Source: Pseudoalteromonas sp. MSK9-3 (GTDB lineage: Bacteria; Pseudomonadota; Gammaproteobacteria; Enterobacterales; Alteromonadaceae). Taken from it: a stretch of 64,000 nt of DNA. The position numbers and the translations under genes were made by a program. The stretch spans positions 186,001 to 250,000 of the forward strand of contig NZ_MIET01000032.1 in assembly GCF_003590335.1 (NCBI RefSeq). The letters are read 5' to 3'. Below the pieces are notes generated by a model that did no database searches, had not been told where the DNA came from, and worked only from the letters and a program-made list of their open reading frames with translations. Below, in pieces: positions 11,922 through 22,343 of this stretch (the stretch's first letter is position 1; every line of letters begins with the position of its first letter).

Positions 11922-12115
11922 TCAATTTCCTTGCTTGCTCATAAAATTTACTCCCTAGAGTGTACAGGATTGTTTTACATGGTACTTCGTTACAGGGCGA
12001 ACTATTTTGAGACATGCGTTTTTCTGATTTAAGGCATGACAATTGTTACCCGTTCTAAATACCTTGCGGTACAATATTACGATAGATTATTTTTAGTAAT
12101 ATTAAAGGAACACTT

Positions 12116-12472
12116 ATGAGTATCGAACGTAGGCATACTAATCAAAGAATGAGTCGGATTGTCACGCATAACAATACTATCTATTTATGCGGTCAAGTAT
12201 GTAGTGACGCAACAAAAGATATTACTGAGCAAACCCAAACCATGCTTGATAAAGTAGATGCGCTGTTACTAGAAGCAAATAGTGATAAAGAACATGTATT
12301 AAGCGCAACCGTTTATATCAGCGATATGGCTAACTTTAAAGCAATGAATGACGTATGGGATGCTTGGGTGCCTGAAGGTCATGCGCCAGCAAGAGCATGT
12401 GTACAGGCCGCAATGGCTAGGCCAGAGCTACTTGTTGAAGTCTCTATTATCGCAGCTTTAAAAAACACTTAA
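12116..12472 (+). CDS. RidA family protein, YoaB-like
   Basis: 118 residues covering the whole RidA (YjgF/YER057c/UK114) fold. An AAGGA Shine-Dalgarno sequence precedes the ATG by 6 bases. [32 protein letters not shown] and [22 protein letters not shown] fit the family. PARACVQA holds the Arg that canonical RidA uses to bind the enamine/imine carboxylate. It resembles E. coli YoaB more than RidA itself, so imine deaminase activity is plausible but not certain. It stands alone. Confidence 0.9.
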   Translation: MSIERRHTNQRMSRIVTHNNTIYLCGQVCSDATKDITEQTQTMLDKVDALLLEANSDKEHVLSATVYISDMANFKAMNDVWDAWVPEGHAPARACVQAAMARPELLVEVSIIAALKNT

Positions 12473-12764
12473 ACGATAATATATTGATGGTGGCTGAATC
12501 AACTTTAGCCGCCTCTCAGGTTCTTAAGCTCTAGTTCTTATATGCATACTTCATTTGATATATTTGAGTTTTACACCATCAATCAATAAGGTAGAAATGA
12601 GTTATACGACGAAGTGGTTATATCAGTAATAACATAATGAAAAACTGCGTAATAAGTACAGTATTCGCTAAGTGATTAAACATTCTATTATCACGCCAAT
12701 ATCCTTTGGCATTGTGATAATTGAAACAGGTAAAAAGTATTAATAAAGGGGACTAACCTTTTTT
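12473..12764. other. Intergenic region after the RidA gene
   Basis: I see no credible gene here. Just after the RidA stop, at about 12488-12512, there is a short hairpin GGTGGCT / AGCCGCC (one G-T pair) with no T run, so it is at best a weak terminator. The rest is AT-rich and featureless to the eye. Confidence 0.5.
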
Positions 12765-12794
12765 AAAAAAACCTCAGGTTACCTAAGGTTTTTT
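12765..12794 (-). terminator. Bidirectional-looking rho-independent terminator
   Basis: AAAACCTCAGG, loop TTA, CCTAAGGTTTT with one mismatch and A/T tracts on both sides. It lies about 50 bases past the end of the minus-strand gene at 12842-13216 and could also stop plus-strand transcription from the RidA gene. Confidence 0.8.
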
Positions 12795-12841
12795 GCTCTT
12801 TCAACTTAGTACGCGATACACGCCTTTAAGTTGTAAATAAA

Positions 12842-13216
12842 TTATAAGCCCGCTCGTGCTTTAATAACAGCAATCAATGGCGAACCACTATGCCCATTAC
12901 CTTCAGCCCATGAAATGTCAGCACCATCTTTTAATGCACTTTTTGGCAGGTTTTTAACAATATACTCACCAGCCCCTGCAGCATTGCTTGCAATTGCGTG
13001 ACGTAATAAGTTATTACCATTACACTGAATTGCATCATAAATATTGCGAATTTTCACTCGTGAACTTTTTAGTTTTTTGCGTAGACGGCCTTTATCGTCT
13101 GCTGCAACATATTCACATAAAGACGCAGCAAGTTGTGCATCAGCGTTGGCATTGTGGCTAAAAGACAAAGACGCAATACACAAAGAAGCTGATACAAGCA
13201 CGGTAGTTAATTTCAT
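12842..13216 (-). CDS. Small secreted protein, DUF3718-like
   Basis: 124 residues with a clear signal peptide (residues 1-25, ending NANA). The mature part contains LAASLCEYVAADDKGRLRKK and IQCNGNNLLRHAIAS, with two Cys that could pair. I recognise it as resembling the DUF3718 family of Shewanella and Pseudoalteromonas, from memory only. The function is unknown; location is periplasmic or extracellular. AAGGG lies 6 bases before the ATG. It is a single gene with its own terminator. Confidence 0.75.
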   Translation of the reverse strand: MKLTTVLVSASLCIASLSFSHNANADAQLAASLCEYVAADDKGRLRKKLKSSRVKIRNIYDAIQCNGNNLLRHAIASNAAGAGEYIVKNLPKSALKDGADISWAEGNGHSGSPLIAVIKARAGL

Positions 13217-13296
13217 TTTAAACCCTTTAATAATACTTTATTCGTATACAAATACTTATATAATTGTAGCAACCAATATAATTGTTAGCAACAAAC

Positions 13297-13788
13297 TCAT
13301 AATTTTTTCTGCAAGGTTACGAATTTATAACTACATTTGTTTTTTTCATTAGGTTCATGACTTTGCGTGTCAACTACAGCCCAATCGGCAACTTCTTCAT
13401 AATCGGGGAAACGAGTATCGCCTTCAACGTGTAAGTCAATAAAGGTAAGATATAATCGTTCGCATAGAGGAAGAAACTGCTCGTAAACTAATCCACCACC
13501 AATAATCATAACTTCTTCAGTGCCAGCAGCAAGTTCAAGCGCAGCATCTGCAGAAGTGACGACCTCAATGCCTTCAGCATAGTAATCACTATTGCGACTA
13601 ATAATGATATTACGCCTATTAGGTAATGGCCTACCAATTGATTCGAATGTTTTTCTACCCATGATCACAGGTTTATTTAAAGTGATCCGTTTGAAATGCT
13701 GAAGGTCTGCGGGCAAGTGCCAAGGCATTTTATTATCTTGTCCAATTACACGATTGTGTGCCATGGCTGCGATCATTGAAATTATCAC
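13297..13788 (-). CDS. folA: Dihydrofolate reductase
   Basis: 163 residues, close to E. coli FolA (159). It reduces dihydrofolate with NADPH. MIAAMAHNRVIGQDNKMPWHLPADLQ contains the Met20-loop equivalent and the catalytic Asp (ADL); VIMGRKTFESIGRPLPNR is the cofactor-binding segment. The start is a GTG at 13788, preceded by AGGAG with a 5-base spacer. The ATG two bases upstream is out of frame and runs straight into TGA. The GTG start gives the expected short N-terminus before the first beta-strand. Confidence 0.95.
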   Translation of the reverse strand: MIISMIAAMAHNRVIGQDNKMPWHLPADLQHFKRITLNKPVIMGRKTFESIGRPLPNRRNIIISRNSDYYAEGIEVVTSADAALELAAGTEEVMIIGGGLVYEQFLPLCERLYLTFIDLHVEGDTRFPDYEEVADWAVVDTQSHEPNEKNKCSYKFVTLQKKL

Positions 13789-13814
13789 ATGAGCTCCTGT
13801 TATTCTTTAGTATT

Positions 13815-13837
13815 AAAAAAGGGCCCGAAAGCCCTTT
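13815..13837 (-). terminator. Rho-independent terminator of obgE
   Basis: On the minus strand: AAAGGGC, loop TTTCGG, GCCCTTT, then a T run. It sits 15 bases past the obgE stop and just upstream of folA. Confidence 0.88.
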
Positions 13838-13851
13838 ATCATTATTTGTTA

Positions 13852-15057
<1,206 letters not shown>

Positions 15058-15140
15058 CTAATAAGACAAAATCTTTAGTCATTATTGCAGTTTGCTTAAC
15101 TTACACTGCTAATTACTTCGCTGGGGGGTTCTATAAAAAC

Positions 15141-15169
15141 AAAAAACCCCGCCGTAGCGGGGTTTTTTT
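15141..15169 (-). terminator. Rho-independent terminator of rplU-rpmA
   Basis: CCCCGC, loop TACG, GCGGGG flanked by six A and six T, 12 bases after the rpmA stop on the minus strand. Confidence 0.92.
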
Positions 15170-15181
15170 AATCTTTACCGA

Positions 15182-15439
15182 TTACTCAGCAACGATGCTA
15201 ACGTATTTACGGTTTAAAGGACCTTTTTGTTCAAAAACAACTTTACCGTCTGCTTTTGCAAAAATTGTATGGTCTTTACCGATACCTGCGTTAGAACCAG
15301 CGTGGAAACGAGTACCACGTTGACGTACGATGATGTTACCCGCTAAAACTGATTCGCCACCAAAACGTTTCACACCTAAGCGTTTACTTTCTGAATCGCG
15401 ACCGTTACGAGTACTACCAGCTGCCTTCTTATGTGCCAT
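15182..15439 (-). CDS. rpmA: 50S ribosomal protein L27
   Basis: 85 residues, the E. coli length. [20 protein letters not shown] is the conserved N-terminal tail that reaches the peptidyl-transferase centre, and [19 protein letters not shown] follows. It lies 17 bases after rplU in one transcript and ends at a strong terminator. Confidence 0.98.
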   Translation of the reverse strand: MAHKKAAGSTRNGRDSESKRLGVKRFGGESVLAGNIIVRQRGTRFHAGSNAGIGKDHTIFAKADGKVVFEQKGPLNRKYVSIVAE

Positions 15440-15456
15440 CTTTCTGTACCTCTAAA

Positions 15457-15768
15457 TTAAGCGCTAATGCCAGTGATTTTAACTTCAGTGAACCATTGAC
15501 GATGGCCCATCTGCTTACGAGAATGCTTACGACGTCTAAATTTAACGACCTTAATCTTCTCACCGCGACCGTGTGAAACAACCTCAGCTGTCACTTTACC
15601 ACCGTTTACGAACGGGGCACCGATCTCGATTTTCTCACCATCAGCAACTAGAAGTACTGAATCGAATTCAACTGCTGCACCAGTCTCAACGTCTAGTTTT
15701 TCTAGACGAATCGTTTGACCTTCAGTCACACGGTGCTGTTTACCACCACTTTGGAAAACCGCGTACAT
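15457..15768 (-). CDS. rplU: 50S ribosomal protein L21
   Basis: 103 residues from the ATG at 15768 ([18 protein letters not shown]), exactly the E. coli L21 length. GGAG lies 6 bases upstream. A longer in-frame start would add 17 residues not seen in L21. The C-terminus contains [20 protein letters not shown]. It is first in the rplU-rpmA transcript, with a recognisable promoter upstream. Confidence 0.98.
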   Translation of the reverse strand: MYAVFQSGGKQHRVTEGQTIRLEKLDVETGAAVEFDSVLLVADGEKIEIGAPFVNGGKVTAEVVSHGRGEKIKVVKFRRRKHSRKQMGHRQWFTEVKITGISA

Positions 15769-15829
15769 AATTAACTCCGCTTGTGCGCCCTCAAATCGAC
15801 GCAACTTAATATTCTTCAATAGGGCGCGA

Positions 15830-15858
15830 AGTTTACGCTAATGCGAATCTACGTGCAA
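15830..15858 (-). promoter_or_regulatory. Putative sigma70 promoter of rplU-rpmA
   Basis: On the minus strand there is TTGCAC (15853-15858) and TAAACT (15830-15835) separated by 17 bases. The stretch just downstream is GC-rich (TCGCGCCC), a discriminator typical of stringently controlled ribosomal promoters. It would give a leader of about 55 bases. Confidence 0.6.
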
Positions 15859-15930
15859 GCCCAATTTTATTTAAACTGAATAAAAAATAGCGGCTAAGAG
15901 AGCGAATCATTATTTTTTGCTAGTTTATCC

Positions 15931-15960
15931 AAAAAAGCGCATAAACCAAAGCGCTTTTTT
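15931..15960. other. Perfect terminator-like hairpin in the rplU-ispB divergent region
   Basis: AAAAAAGCGC, 10-base loop, GCGCTTTTTT, a perfect 10-bp stem with A and T tracts that works in either direction. It lies upstream of both rplU and ispB and behind the proposed rplU promoter, so no annotated gene ends at it. It could insulate the two divergent promoters or act as an attenuator for ispB transcripts that start far upstream. Confidence 0.6.
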
Positions 15961-16134
15961 ACACTTTTGCGACTACAGCAAACTCATCAAAAAAACACCT
16001 TTATTTGGCTATATATTCAACAGCATGGCACTTGATTGTGTTTTTTTTTACTGTTATTTGACAAAATATCGAGCTTAGTGAAAAAGTGTAGTACACTCGC
16101 CTCGTTTATCTATTTTAACCTGGCTTGGAGTACA

Positions 16135-17106
16135 ATGGATATCAAAACGATCCAGACGTTGATCGAAACCGATATGCAAAACGTCAATGAACTAATACAC
16201 GCACAAATGCAATCTGACGTTGCACTAGTTAACCAGCTTGGTCTGTATATTGTTAACAGTGGTGGCAAAAGAATTAGACCGATGCTTACTTTATTGGCAG
16301 CAAAGGCGCTCGCACATCAAGGTGATAAACACGTTACTTTGGCTACAATTGTCGAGTTTATTCACACCGCAACGCTTTTACACGATGACGTAGTAGATGA
16401 ATCTGCATTACGTCGTGGCGAACCGACTGCAAATGCAGAGTTTGGCAACGCTGCCAGCGTATTGGTCGGTGACTTTATATACACCCGCTCATTTCAATTG
16501 ATGGTTGGTTTGCAAAACATGCAGGTAATGCAAATTTTAGCCGATGCAACCAATATTATCGCCGAAGGTGAAGTATTGCAGTTAATGAACTGTAATGATC
16601 CTGACACGACTGAAGAAAGCTATATGCAGGTAATATATAGTAAAACGGCTAAGTTATTCGAAGCAGCGACTTTACTTCCGGCTGTTGTTCTTGAACAATC
16701 AAACGAAATACAAGACGCTTTAAAGCTTTATGGCATGCATTTAGGCACAGCCTTCCAACTGGTTGACGATGTTCTCGATTACAGCGCTAATGCAGAACAA
16801 ATGGGCAAAAACCTTGGTGATGATCTCGCTGAAGGCAAACCAACGCTTCCTCTTATATATGCAATGCGCCATGGCAGACCTGAACAGGTCAAGCAGATCC
16901 GTACAGCAATAGAGCAAGGTAATGGGCTGGAATATTTAGCCGATATACTTGTTACATTACGTGAAACAAAAGCACTTGATTTTGCAATGGATAAGGCAAA
17001 GGATGAAGCAAACAAAGCCATTAATATGTTATCCATACTCCCTGATTCAGACTATAAACAAGCACTGATCGCATTAGCTGAATTATCGGTATCGCGAGAT
17101 CACTAG
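16135..17106 (+). CDS. ispB: Octaprenyl diphosphate synthase
   Basis: 323 residues from the ATG at 16135, the E. coli length; TTGGAG lies 5 bases upstream. It builds the octaprenyl side chain of ubiquinone and menaquinone. Both aspartate-rich motifs are present: HDDVVDESALRRG and QLVDDVLDY. NSGGKRIRPML and EGEVLQLMN are typical. The gene is divergent from rplU, as in E. coli. Earlier in-frame starts add a Phe/Leu-rich leader not found in the family. Confidence 0.97.
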   Translation: MDIKTIQTLIETDMQNVNELIHAQMQSDVALVNQLGLYIVNSGGKRIRPMLTLLAAKALAHQGDKHVTLATIVEFIHTATLLHDDVVDESALRRGEPTANAEFGNAASVLVGDFIYTRSFQLMVGLQNMQVMQILADATNIIAEGEVLQLMNCNDPDTTEESYMQVIYSKTAKLFEAATLLPAVVLEQSNEIQDALKLYGMHLGTAFQLVDDVLDYSANAEQMGKNLGDDLAEGKPTLPLIYAMRHGRPEQVKQIRTAIEQGNGLEYLADILVTLRETKALDFAMDKAKDEANKAINMLSILPDSDYKQALIALAELSVSRDH

Positions 17107-17131
17107 ACAATTCAAAGCTGTTGTTGATATT

Positions 17132-17159
17132 AAAAAAGCCGCTATCAAGCGGCTTTTTT
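17132..17159 (+). terminator. Bidirectional rho-independent terminator between ispB and yggX
   Basis: AAAAAAGCCGCT, loop ATCA, AGCGGCTTTTTT. It lies 25 bases after the ispB stop and about 40 past the yggX stop on the other strand, so it can serve both convergent genes. Confidence 0.92.
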
Positions 17160-17196
17160 AATGGTAGTAATCTAAATAATGAAGGGTTATAGAGTA

Positions 17197-17472
17197 TTAT
17201 TTTTGCTCTGGAGGTCGATACCCTTCAATTTCTACTTCTTTATTTTCAAACAAAAATCCAACCATTTGCTCTTCAAGTAACTCTCTATGTGCTGGATCCA
17301 TCATATTTAAATGCTTTTCATTTATTAACATGGTTTGCTTGTGTTGCCATTGTTGCCACACTTCTTTTGAAATGTTATTGAAGATCTTTTCACCAAGTTC
17401 ACCTGGATAGAGCTGAAAATCCAATCCAGGAGCATCTTTTTGTAATTTTTGACAAAATATAGTTCGGGCCAT
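17197..17472 (-). CDS. yggX: Probable Fe(2+)-trafficking protein YggX
   Basis: 91 residues, the E. coli size. [20 protein letters not shown] carries the conserved Cys7, and [12 protein letters not shown] is typical of the C-terminal half. YggX protects iron-sulfur clusters from oxidative damage. It lies 34 bases downstream of mutY, whose product has a 4Fe-4S cluster, and the two are co-transcribed in many gammaproteobacteria. Confidence 0.95.
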   Translation of the reverse strand: MARTIFCQKLQKDAPGLDFQLYPGELGEKIFNNISKEVWQQWQHKQTMLINEKHLNMMDPAHRELLEEQMVGFLFENKEVEIEGYRPPEQK

Positions 17473-17506
17473 AATTCATTACCTAATTAAGGAAGATACT
17501 TATAGT

Positions 17507-18565
17507 TTAACTCATTGCGCTTATGACTTTAACTAACTTTTTAGTCGGTGCCGCTAAACCAACTTGGGCTGGATCATTTAAGTCATACCATAACAATGGC
17601 TGTTCGTGCACACAGTCAGGTATGCTATCTAAATGCAGAATTATTGGATTAATAGTAAGCTCAAAATGAGTAAATATGTGTACAAAAGGTGCTAAAGATT
17701 GAACCTTACCCTCAACGCCCTGCTGCGCCGAGAATAGTTCAACTTGCTCCAATGTTTCAAATTCAAAAAAGCCAAATAACCCACCCCATATGCCCGAACT
17801 CGGCCTTTTTTCCATCAACAGTTTATTTTCTGCCTTTATCATTAAATGATACGCAGATTTTTTGGGTTTCTCTTTTTTTGGTTTTGAATTAGGAAAAGCT
17901 TTTACTTGGTTATGTTTATGCGCAAGGCAGTCAGTCACGAGTGGGCAAGCCTGACAATCAAAGTTAGCTCTTGAACACACACTCGCCCCGAGATCCATCA
18001 TAGCTTGATTAAACTCAGTCACATTACTTTGTGGGGTTATTTTTTCCGTCAATGCCCACAAGGCATTTTCTACTTTCTTAACGCCATACCACCCTTCTAC
18101 CATAAAAAACCGCGCTAAAACCCGCTTTACATTACCATCTAAAATAGAATGATGCTGCCCCAACGCTAATGATAAAATTGCGCCTGCAGTAGAACGACCT
18201 ATACCCGGTAAAGCAACGACTTGTTCCATTGTCTGAGGAAATTGGCCTTGATAGTCATCACGTACAATTTTCGCCGTTTTATGTAAATTCCTCGCTCTCG
18301 CGTAATACCCTAAACCTGTCCAGTGATGTAGCACTTCATCCTCTGGTGCATCAGCTAAATCAATGATGCTCGGAAACCGCGCCATAAAGCGATTAAAATA
18401 AGGAATAACAGTCACAACTTGAGTTTGTTGCAGCATCACTTCTGACACCCATACTTTGTAGGGGGTTTTTTCTAATTGCCAAGGCAATGTTTTTCTACCA
18501 TGAAGGTGATACCAGCTAACAACTTGGTCAGCAAACCATTTAGCCTGACTATTTGATACTTGCAT
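17507..18565 (-). CDS. mutY: Adenine DNA glycosylase MutY
   Basis: 352 residues. It removes adenine mispaired with 8-oxoguanine. Catalytic Glu is in [10 protein letters not shown], the helix-hairpin-helix is [15 protein letters not shown], and catalytic Asp is in [13 protein letters not shown]. The 4Fe-4S cysteines lie in [17 protein letters not shown]. The C-terminal Nudix-like domain that recognises 8-oxoG runs from about residue 230. It is divergent from trmB and followed by yggX. Confidence 0.97.
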   Translation of the reverse strand: MQVSNSQAKWFADQVVSWYHLHGRKTLPWQLEKTPYKVWVSEVMLQQTQVVTVIPYFNRFMARFPSIIDLADAPEDEVLHHWTGLGYYARARNLHKTAKIVRDDYQGQFPQTMEQVVALPGIGRSTAGAILSLALGQHHSILDGNVKRVLARFFMVEGWYGVKKVENALWALTEKITPQSNVTEFNQAMMDLGASVCSRANFDCQACPLVTDCLAHKHNQVKAFPNSKPKKEKPKKSAYHLMIKAENKLLMEKRPSSGIWGGLFGFFEFETLEQVELFSAQQGVEGKVQSLAPFVHIFTHFELTINPIILHLDSIPDCVHEQPLLWYDLNDPAQVGLAAPTKKLVKVISAMS

Positions 18566-18685
18566 TGACGGTGCACTTTACTAATTCTACTTGGCCGCCA
18601 GTGTAAGGGGCTTTTAAAAACAGTCAAGCTATTGTACTTATCGCGCCGAACAGGGATAATATGCGCCCACTTTTCACTGTGCAGA

Positions 18686-19417
18686 ATGACTATGAACGAT
18701 TCGAGTAAAACTAGGCTTGAGCAAGCTCAGCAAGAAGGCAAATATATCCGCAGAATACGCAGCTTTGTAAAGCGCGAAGGTCGCTTAACCAAAGGCCAAG
18801 CGGCGGCCATTGAGAAATGCTGGCCAACCATGGGCCTCGAGCACAGCCAAGGTTTACTAAATTTATCAGAAGTCTTTGGCAATGATAACGATGTGGTGCT
18901 GGAAATTGGCTTTGGTATGGGTAAATCATTGGTTGAGATGGCTAAGAATGCGCCTCATCTAAACTTTATTGGCATTGAAGTACATAAACCTGGTGTAGGG
19001 GCATGTCTTATGGAAGCCGACGAAGCTGGAATTACCAACTTACGTGTATTTGAGCATGACGCGGTAGAAGTACTAGCAGACTGCATTAAAGATGCAGGCT
19101 TGAGCACGATGCAACTATTTTTCCCAGATCCTTGGCATAAAAAACGCCACCATAAGCGCCGTATTGTGCAACTGGAGTTTGTTGAAAGCCTGCGTAGTAA
19201 GTTAAAAATCGGTGGGGTATTTCACATGGCGACTGACTGGGAAAACTATGCCGAGCATATGCTTGAAGTCATGAACGCGGCCCCCGGCTATGACAATCTA
19301 TCAGAAACATCTGATTACATGCCCCGCCCCGACAATCGTCCTCTGACTAAATTTGAGCAACGCGGCCATCGCCTCGGACATGGTGTTTGGGATTTAATGT
19401 TTAAACGCTGCAATTAA
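18686..19417 (+). CDS. trmB: tRNA (guanine-N7-)-methyltransferase
   Basis: About 243 residues. TrmB makes m7G46 in the tRNA variable loop. The SAM motif is [11 protein letters not shown], and [17 protein letters not shown] is diagnostic. The exact start is uncertain. ATG at 18686 and 18692 are both possible and neither has a good Shine-Dalgarno sequence. A TTG at 18632 would add an unrelated N-terminus. It is divergent from mutY, the usual arrangement, and precedes rsmC. Confidence 0.94.
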   Translation: MTMNDSSKTRLEQAQQEGKYIRRIRSFVKREGRLTKGQAAAIEKCWPTMGLEHSQGLLNLSEVFGNDNDVVLEIGFGMGKSLVEMAKNAPHLNFIGIEVHKPGVGACLMEADEAGITNLRVFEHDAVEVLADCIKDAGLSTMQLFFPDPWHKKRHHKRRIVQLEFVESLRSKLKIGGVFHMATDWENYAEHMLEVMNAAPGYDNLSETSDYMPRPDNRPLTKFEQRGHRLGHGVWDLMFKRCN

Positions 19418-19449
19418 GGGCATGTGCCCTTTCTAACTTAAGAGATCTT

Positions 19450-20487
19450 ATGAGCCAATTATCAAACCCTAGTTTATTGTTAATGCGCAATGAAGAAGAA
19501 TTGCACGCAAACAAGGTTTTAGTTATAAATGCCAATAGAGACGGGTTTTTATCACAACTAAAGCAGTTAAACCCAAACGGAGATGTTCACGCATTTAGTT
19601 ATAACATTGCAGATCATCAAACTGCTGAGCAGTACTCAGGGGTTTTAAGTTCGGTTGACCATAGTTTACCTGCGATAGACGATTTAGACCTTATCATCTA
19701 CTTTTATCCAAAATCAAAACCTGAAGCGATGATGATGCTCGATAATATTAGGGCGATTGCAACCAGCAAAACTCGATTGCTTGTCGTTGGGCATAATAAA
19801 GGTGGCGTGAAATCAGTAGAAAAGCAACTCAAACCGCATGCTGAACTGTTTTGTAAACTAGATAGTGCAAAACATTGTGTTTTATATGAGTTTTCAGAAC
19901 TACACCTGCTGACTGAATTTGACATTGAACACTATAAAACTGAGTTTAAAGTCACTGTAGGGGATCTTGAGTTTAGTGCGATTAGCGTACCAGGAGTATT
20001 CAACCACGGAAAACTTGATGTCGGTACCAAATTACTATTAGAGAACATTGAAGTGCCGTATAAAGGGTCTGTACTGGATTTTGGCTGTGGTGCAGGCTTA
20101 ATTGCTACTTTCATGGGCTCTAAGCAAGCAGCTTTAAAATTACATTGCTTAGATGTAAACGCACTCGCATTGTATGCGACAGAGCAAACACTTCAACTAA
20201 ATGGTTTATCTGCAGAGCTAATTCTCAGCGATGGCCTCAACAATGTACCAGGGCAATATAATTTACTTATTAGCAACCCGCCATTCCATACCGGTATTGC
20301 AACCGACTATGGCATTGCAGACCGATTCTTGAGCGATAGTAGACAATTTTTAAAGTCTAAAGGGAAGGTTCAAATCGTAGCCAATAACTTTTTAAAATAC
20401 CCGCCTATACTTGAGCAGCAATTTGGCACCTACACAACACTTGCTAGGAACACTAAATTTACCGTTTATCAAGCGGAAAAAAGCTAG
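19450..20487 (+). CDS. rsmC: 16S rRNA (guanine1207-N2)-methyltransferase
   Basis: 345 residues with the RsmC layout: a degenerate N-terminal methyltransferase-like domain (about 1-165) and an active C-terminal one. The SAM motif is VLDFGCGAGLIATFMG near residue 202 and the catalytic NPPFHTG is near 275. It methylates G1207 of 16S rRNA. AAGAGA lies just upstream of the ATG. It follows trmB by 32 bases. Confidence 0.95.
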   Translation: MSQLSNPSLLLMRNEEELHANKVLVINANRDGFLSQLKQLNPNGDVHAFSYNIADHQTAEQYSGVLSSVDHSLPAIDDLDLIIYFYPKSKPEAMMMLDNIRAIATSKTRLLVVGHNKGGVKSVEKQLKPHAELFCKLDSAKHCVLYEFSELHLLTEFDIEHYKTEFKVTVGDLEFSAISVPGVFNHGKLDVGTKLLLENIEVPYKGSVLDFGCGAGLIATFMGSKQAALKLHCLDVNALALYATEQTLQLNGLSAELILSDGLNNVPGQYNLLISNPPFHTGIATDYGIADRFLSDSRQFLKSKGKVQIVANNFLKYPPILEQQFGTYTTLARNTKFTVYQAEKS

Positions 20488-20514
20488 TACACCCTCTCTG
20501 TCGCTTATCTTGTA

Positions 20515-20559
20515 GGATAAAATAACATGAAGAATCAGGGATTTTTTGTTATTTTATCC
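20515..20559 (+). promoter_or_regulatory. AT-rich inverted repeat covering a ribosome-binding site
   Basis: GGATAAAATAACA (20515-20527) and TGTTATTTTATCC (20547-20559) are perfect reverse complements, 13 bp, with a 19-base spacer. The left arm overlaps AGGA (20514-20517) and ends on the A of an ATG at 20527. In RNA the hairpin would hide the Shine-Dalgarno sequence of the short reading frame at 20527-20610. Mostly A-U pairs make it a candidate temperature- or factor-sensitive switch. It could instead be a dimeric protein operator. Confidence 0.4.
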
Positions 20560-20610
20560 ATTCTCTTTGCTACACTTGTGAATAGTTTACAGTCATTGAA
20601 TCAAATCTAG
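20527..20610 (+). CDS. Possible 27-residue hydrophobic small protein or leader peptide
   Basis: ATG at 20527, AGGA 9 bases upstream, stop TAG at 20608-20610. The product starts MKNQGFFVILSILFATLVNS and would be a single membrane helix. The same frame resumes directly with an ATG at 20611 and runs 37 more codons to a TAA that overlaps the histidine-kinase ATG (TAATG). It lies between rsmC and that kinase. I do not recognise it; a short open frame of this size can arise by chance. Confidence 0.3.
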   Translation: MKNQGFFVILSILFATLVNSLQSLNQI

Positions 20611-20723
20611 ATGTTGTATATGTTCCGAGAACGGTTAGTGGCATACTACTCGCTCTACAAGCACAGCACAGTCATAACAACACATTTGGATCACATTTCT
20701 AAAACGTTGAATAAAGGTCCGTA

Positions 20724-22343
20724 ATGGCTAAGCAGGCACCAAAAACAAGTATAAGAAAGGTTCTAGTTAGTGCAGTAATGTTGGTTACTGCTCTGTGTTT
20801 ATCGTTATCTATCTCAATCTCTACCTATCTTGATGTCAAAGAACAAAAACAATTAATTATTAATAAGTTAGATATGATAGCGGAGATCATCGCATTTAAT
20901 GCACAGATCACGTTAATTTTTGAAGATCGAAAAACAGAAGAAAAGCGTCTAAAATCATTTAATAAAGTTGAATTAGTCAAAAACATTCACATTTATGACA
21001 TTGATGACGTCACGAATAAACCTGTCTTTTTCACCAGCTATAACGCCAGTAAAACCCCACCCGTACCATTAAAAGTTAATAGTGTTAATGAATTAAAAGT
21101 ACCTAAAATAACTGCAGATTATATTGAGTTAATTAAGCCTGTTGTTTATGAAGGAAAAATAGAAGGTTATGTATATATCAGAGGTGGGTTAGAAAGGTTA
21201 AATAAGTATATTAATACAAAAATAATAGTTGATATAATGTTAACTGCATTTGTTTTAGTGTTAGTTTTATTAGTTGCTAGAGGCATACAAAAAAGAATAG
21301 CAACACCAATCGAAGCGCTTTCTCTTTTACTTCAAGATGTTTCTAAAAACCATAATTATAACGCCAGAGCAGAAAGAAGTAATATTGAAGAAATAAATAT
21401 ACTTGCCACTAACTTAAACCTCATGCTGGCTCGAACCCAAAACCAATTAGAACGCCATAAAGCTGATAAGCAAGAAATTAAACAACTTAACCAAAGTTTA
21501 GAAGAAAAGGTTAACCAACGCACTATCGCCCTCAGAGAGGCAAACCAAGAGCTTCTTAATACGCTCGAACGTATGCACCAATATCAGAACCAAATTGTAG
21601 AAAATGAAAAAATGGCCTCACTAGGCCAAATGGTTGCTGGTGTCGCGCATGAGGTTAATACCCCAATAGGGTTAGGTGTAACAGGCTCTACTCTATTGAG
21701 AGACAAACTTTCAGACATTAAAACCGCATTCGAACAAAAGAGTCTCACATCAAAGCAACTGGAGCGCTTTATTGGCGATGGTATTGAGAATCTAGATTTG
21801 ATATACCGAAACCTTAACCGTGCAGCCGATCTCATATCAAGCTTCAAGCGAGTTGCCGTCAGTCAAGACTTAGAGCTTAGTTCAGATGTCAATATCACTA
21901 ATTTACTAACAAACATCATCACCGCGATGAAGGCTGACATTGCTGTAAAGCAACCTGAAATAGATATTCAATGTGCCGACGGCTTAACTATCAGTAGTAA
22001 GGCAGGACCCTTGCAGCAAGTCTTTGAGCAACTTATTTCTAACTCTTTACTCCATGCGTTTAAAGGCATTGAAAATAATAGCATCGACATCAATATTTCC
22101 CGATCGAACAATCAACTTTCGATTTTTTATACCGATAACGGCTGTGGCGTGCCAACTTCTATTCGCAAACGAATTTTTGATCCCTTTGTGACGACAAAGC
22201 GTGGGGAAGGTGGCAGTGGCCTAGGTATGCACTTGGTCTACAACTTGGTAACACAAGCACTCAATGGCAATATTGCTTTAGATGAGGATTATGACAACGG
22301 GACTCGATTTATTATTAGCCTACCATTAGTTGAGATTGGGTGA
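20724..22343 (+). CDS. Sensor histidine kinase with CHASE8-type periplasmic domain
   Basis: 539 residues. Membrane helices lie at about 11-33 and 166-186. The periplasmic part resembles CHASE8, as in YfiN (IAFNAQITLIFEDRKTEEKRL). A HAMP region, a coiled coil (about 240-290) and a kinase core follow: H-box VAGVAHEVNTPIG with His near 309, and ATP-binding DNGCGVP and GSGLGMHLVYNL. AAAGG lies 6 bases before the ATG. It overlaps the YfiR-like gene, so the two likely form one sensing module. No receiver domain is fused; arcA is the nearest response regulator but has its own partner, arcB. Confidence 0.88.
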   Translation: MAKQAPKTSIRKVLVSAVMLVTALCLSLSISISTYLDVKEQKQLIINKLDMIAEIIAFNAQITLIFEDRKTEEKRLKSFNKVELVKNIHIYDIDDVTNKPVFFTSYNASKTPPVPLKVNSVNELKVPKITADYIELIKPVVYEGKIEGYVYIRGGLERLNKYINTKIIVDIMLTAFVLVLVLLVARGIQKRIATPIEALSLLLQDVSKNHNYNARAERSNIEEINILATNLNLMLARTQNQLERHKADKQEIKQLNQSLEEKVNQRTIALREANQELLNTLERMHQYQNQIVENEKMASLGQMVAGVAHEVNTPIGLGVTGSTLLRDKLSDIKTAFEQKSLTSKQLERFIGDGIENLDLIYRNLNRAADLISSFKRVAVSQDLELSSDVNITNLLTNIITAMKADIAVKQPEIDIQCADGLTISSKAGPLQQVFEQLISNSLLHAFKGIENNSIDINISRSNNQLSIFYTDNGCGVPTSIRKRIFDPFVTTKRGEGGSGLGMHLVYNLVTQALNGNIALDEDYDNGTRFIISLPLVEIG

